From: JBGTKH01 sp041744735
GTDB lineage: Bacteria; Planctomycetota; Planctomycetia; Pirellulales; Pirellulaceae
Assembly (NCBI GenBank): GCA_041744735.1
Contig: JBGTKH010000595.1
Span: 1-8,345 of the forward strand
Direction of reading: 5' to 3'
Length of the DNA: 8,345 bases
Shown here: in pieces, positions 5,961 through 8,345 of the stretch
Layout: each line of letters begins with the position of its first letter
Position numbering within the stretch: the first letter of the stretch is position 1
Program-made: the position numbers and the translations under genes
The notes under the pieces: generated by a model
Databases searched by the model: none
The model's input: the letters and a program-made list of their open reading frames with translations, nothing else
Told to the model about the DNA's origin: nothing

Positions 5961-6029
5961 ATGATCATCAACATTGGTGGAGCACGTCTCGTGATCGATC
6001 CCAACAAGTTCAATTGGGTATGCGGCTGA
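5961..6029 (+). CDS. Possible 22-residue small protein or leader peptide
   Basis: ATG at 5961 to TGA at 6027-6029 encodes a short peptide beginning MIINIGGARLVIDP and ending NWVCG. AAAGGAG (5943-5949) lies upstream, but 11 bases from the ATG, which is longer than usual. It stands 53 bases ahead of the tetrahaem cytochrome gene in the same direction. It does not look like random low-complexity sequence, so it may be a leader peptide, a small protein or the start of a truncated gene. I do not recognise it. Confidence 0.25.
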   Translation: MIINIGGARLVIDPNKFNWVCG

Positions 6030-6082
6030 GCGGGACGGCGCAGTTCTCGTGCCACTTGGTCTAACGCAAAGGAGAAACAGAC

Positions 6083-6616
6083 ATGACGATTCAGCGAATG
6101 CGTTTTCCGTTGGTTGCCGTTGGCGTGGCTGCGTTGCTCGCTGCCTGTACGGTCGGCTTGACATTGCTCAACGTTTCTCCAGAAGCACTCGCGCAGCCAC
6201 CCTTGGCCAAACCGCCCGAAGGCCAAACGTACACGGGGGCGAAGCAGTGTGCGTCCTGCCACTTCGATCAGTATTTGAAATGGCGGCAGACGAAACATGC
6301 CAAAGGTTTCGAAATCCTGCCGGCCAAGTACAAGACGGAAGCCAGTTGCTTGAAGTGTCACACGACGGCGTATGGTCAAGAGACCGGTTACAAGGGAGCC
6401 ACCACTCCCGAGTTGGTCGGCACTTCCTGTGAAGCTTGCCACGGCCCCGGCAGCAAGCACGGCGAAATCGCCAAAGGATTCGGCAACAAGAAGCTCACGC
6501 CGGAAGAACAAGCCTACGTCCGCAGCACCATCTACAAAGTGCTGCCGGCTAACTCGTGCGTCGAATGCCATACGGATAAAGGACACAAGGATCATCCGCC
6601 CTACGACAAGAGCTAA
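6083..6616 (+). CDS. Exported tetrahaem cytochrome c, c554-like
   Basis: A 177-residue periplasmic electron carrier with four CxxCH sites: C56-H60 (CASCH), C89-H93 (CLKCH), C116-H120 (CEACH) and C159-H163 (CVECH). The stretch YTGAKQCASCHFDQYLKW with the following TKHAKGFE, and SCEACHGPGSKH, are typical of the cytochrome c554/c-prime family domain. The N-terminus is a signal peptide with cleavage likely after ALA (35-37); LAAC at 19-22 would also fit a lipobox, so a lipoprotein is possible. AAAGGAG lies 8 bases before the ATG at 6083. The anchored multihaem gene starts 26 bases after its stop, so the two probably form an operon and may pass electrons to each other. The electron donor and final acceptor cannot be told from the sequence; it need not be a hydroxylamine pathway. 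Confidence 0.9.
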   Translation: MTIQRMRFPLVAVGVAALLAACTVGLTLLNVSPEALAQPPLAKPPEGQTYTGAKQCASCHFDQYLKWRQTKHAKGFEILPAKYKTEASCLKCHTTAYGQETGYKGATTPELVGTSCEACHGPGSKHGEIAKGFGNKKLTPEEQAYVRSTIYKVLPANSCVECHTDKGHKDHPPYDKS

Positions 6617-6642
6617 TCGCGCGTGCCAAGAGGGATCTCTAA

Positions 6643-8345
6643 ATGGCTGAAAATGCTGACGCAGAAAAATCGGATGCCGAAAAACCTGCTCCAAAGCCCA
6701 AAATGAGTCGTCTAAAACTCTGGACGATTCGCTTGTTGATCGTGGGTGTCGTGATGTTGCTGCTGGGAGGCTGCTTTGTCGGCGTGGCGGAACACCACAC
6801 CAGCCAGGCACAATTCTGCGGCTCCTGCCACATCATGGAGCCGTACTACGACACGTGGAGTGCCGACGTGCACGGTACGAAGTTGGACGTGGCTTGTGTC
6901 GAGTGTCATTACGCCCCGGGTGAGAGGACCACGATCAAAGCCAAGTTTCGCGGCCTCAGCCAGGTGACGAGCTACTTCAGCGGCCGTTACGGAGCGACTC
7001 GACCGCGGGCATTCGTCAGCAACCTCAGTTGCTTGACCGCCAAGTGTCACGGCGATCTGACGTTCATGGACAAACCCATTCTGCTGGGCACTGTCAAATT
7101 CACGCACGCCAATCACCTGCAACGTGACGGCGAGAAAGAAAAAACGAGCGAGCAACGGTTGGCTGATCTGGAAAAGACGCTGAAGACGCTCGTTGGCGAT
7201 GAGCACTTTTCTGAACTGGAATCAGCCGCCACGCAGGCCGGGCCGGCCGACGAGCGTTACGACAAACTCGTGGTACTCGCCCAACAATGGAACGTGAATG
7301 CGGAGCGCGACACGCTCGTCGAATTCTCGCAACTACACCATCGCAAGGTGCGCGTCGCGCAGCTCAGCGACTTGCAGTGCACGAACTGCCATGCCTACCA
7401 CGCAACGAATCAGGAGTCGGCAAGTGGACACGCTCGCGGGCATTTCCAAGTGAGCACGACCACCTGCTATACGTGCCACTTTAACAACGAAGGTTTCAAC
7501 ACAGGCACCAACAAGTGCCTGATGTGCCACACGCCGCCGCAGCAAGAGATTATCGTGCACAGCGAATTGGCGGGCGGCGCCGGCGAGAAGCTGCAAGGGT
7601 CCGAGTTGGGCACGAAGCTGGTGAAAATGAATCACACGGACATTTTGGCTCGCAAGGTGGACTGTCTGGCTTGCCATGCCGACGCGGCTCGTAGCGACTC
7701 CACGGTCACGCGGCGGGATTGCGAACGGTGTCACGACCAAGAGCGATTCTTCGCCGATTGGAAAGAGCCGTTTACGCTCAGCTTGGTCACGCGCTACCAT
7801 CAAGTGCACGTCGAACAACAGCGGGCCAAGTGCCTGGATTGCCATTCCGAAATCAAACACAAATTGGTGCCGGACGGCGACGGCGATCCGAACAAGGGAT
7901 TCCTGCGTTCGGTGCTGGCCGACTGCACGCGCTGCCATCCGAAACACCACGAGGCCCAAGTCGATCTGCTGCTCGGTCGCGGCGGCATCGGCGTGCCCAA
8001 GAGTGCCCCAAACCTGATGTTCGGCGCGAGGACCAATTGCACCGGCTGTCACATCGAACTGTCCAGCGACGTGCACGGCAGCAGCGTGATCAAAGCCACC
8101 GAATCCGCCTGCGTCGCCTGTCACGGCGACCGCCACAAAGATACGTTCGAGAAGTGGAAGCTGGGTCTGGAACTGGTCATGGGCGACGCCGATCAAGCGT
8201 ATCAAAACGCCACGCAACTGCTCCAAGAACAATCCGACGCCCCGGCCGACAAGCGTCAGCAAGCCACCGATCTAATCAAAGCCGCCGAAGCCGACCTGCA
8301 ACTGGTCAAACGCGGCAACGGCCTGCACAACATCAACTACTCAAT
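6643..8345 (+). CDS. Membrane-anchored NapC/NrfH-like multihaem cytochrome c, at least 12 haems (cut by window edge)
   Basis: The 567 residues visible begin with a charged cytoplasmic tail (1-27) and one membrane anchor (about 28-50). Then comes a NapC/NrfH-type module: FCGSCHIMEPYYDTW (haem 1, 59-63, with the CxxCHxM pattern of NrfH), CVECH (85-89) and a CX4CH site, CLTAKCH (130-136). A haem-free, charged helical stretch (about 160-240) separates it from nine further CxxCH sites starting at 246, 275, 292, 341, 360, 397, 428, 466 and 490. The end is helical and closes on a GLHNINYS pattern seen near the C-terminus of NrfA-like and other multihaem cytochromes, so little may be missing. NapC/NrfH proteins oxidise quinol and reduce periplasmic partners; here donor module and long haem wire are one chain. 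GAGGG lies 8 bases before the ATG at 6643. The terminal reaction is unknown. Confidence 0.9.
   Translation, partial: MAENADAEKSDAEKPAPKPKMSRLKLWTIRLLIVGVVMLLLGGCFVGVAEHHTSQAQFCGSCHIMEPYYDTWSADVHGTKLDVACVECHYAPGERTTIKAKFRGLSQVTSYFSGRYGATRPRAFVSNLSCLTAKCHGDLTFMDKPILLGTVKFTHANHLQRDGEKEKTSEQRLADLEKTLKTLVGDEHFSELESAATQAGPADERYDKLVVLAQQWNVNAERDTLVEFSQLHHRKVRVAQLSDLQCTNCHAYHATNQESASGHARGHFQVSTTTCYTCHFNNEGFNTGTNKCLMCHTPPQQEIIVHSELAGGAGEKLQGSELGTKLVKMNHTDILARKVDCLACHADAARSDSTVTRRDCERCHDQERFFADWKEPFTLSLVTRYHQVHVEQQRAKCLDCHSEIKHKLVPDGDGDPNKGFLRSVLADCTRCHPKHHEAQVDLLLGRGGIGVPKSAPNLMFGARTNCTGCHIELSSDVHGSSVIKATESACVACHGDRHKDTFEKWKLGLELVMGDADQAYQNATQLLQEQSDAPADKRQQATDLIKAAEADLQLVKRGNGLHNINYS

Larger units (their letters stand above)
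5644..6082. other. Divergent intergenic region between receiver and cytochrome genes
   Basis: No firm gene lies here. At 5879-5890 the 12-mer cacgaagcgtgc repeats the core of the sigma-54-like site at 4303-4314, but the -24 GG is missing. A weaker TGGTACG element is at 5842-5848 without a good -12 partner. A 22-codon frame (5961-6029) is listed separately. Promoters for both flanking units should be in this stretch, but I cannot place them with confidence. Confidence 0.5.

Noticed and set aside
5873..6811. A long minus-strand open frame over the tetrahaem gene
   Set aside because: It is antisense to four well-formed CxxCH motifs and a signal peptide; its product shows no domain.
7333..8262. 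A 309-codon minus-strand open frame
   Set aside because: It is the antisense shadow of the multihaem cytochrome, whose sense frame carries regular haem motifs throughout.

Overview
This GC-rich window comes from a bacterial chromosome. The gene set and style suggest a planctomycete, probably of the Pirellulales type: a Ccm haem-assembly operon beside multihaem cytochromes, a sigma-54-like promoter, dispersed paired-hairpin repeats, and a Cys-rich protein of a kind I associate with that phylum. This assignment is inference; no rRNA or other phylogenetic marker is present.

Left part (1-4058, minus strand): a cytochrome c maturation (System I) operon read right to left as ccmE, ccmF, ccmA, ccmB, with ccmB running off the left edge. 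A good sigma-70-type promoter lies at 4030-4058. CcmE carries a CxxxY haem-binding motif in place of the usual HxxxY, the variant called System I*. Both gaps in the operon (ccmE-ccmF and ccmF-ccmA) hold structured repeats built the same way: two neighbouring hairpins with mutually complementary loops that can refold into one long hairpin. ccmA and ccmB overlap by ATGA.

Middle part (about 4290-6082): a plus-strand sigma-54-like promoter leads into a decayed mosaic reading frame (globin-like start, receiver-like fragment, a 35-bp-period repeat with an in-frame stop, then a four-Cys zinc-ribbon-like tail). One base beyond its end is the stop codon of a convergent two-gene minus-strand unit: a receiver-only protein with Glu at the phospho-acceptor position, followed by a nine-cysteine protein made of two similar halves. 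A roughly 440-bp divergent intergenic region follows, with one doubtful 22-residue reading frame.

Right part (6083-8345, plus strand): an exported tetrahaem cytochrome of the c554 type and, 26 bp downstream, a membrane-anchored NapC/NrfH-like cytochrome with at least 12 haem sites (11 CxxCH and one CX4CH), cut by the right edge. A likely reading is that the anchored cytochrome takes electrons from the quinol pool and passes them through its periplasmic haems, possibly to or from the tetrahaem protein, while the Ccm operon supplies the haem-attachment machinery both need.
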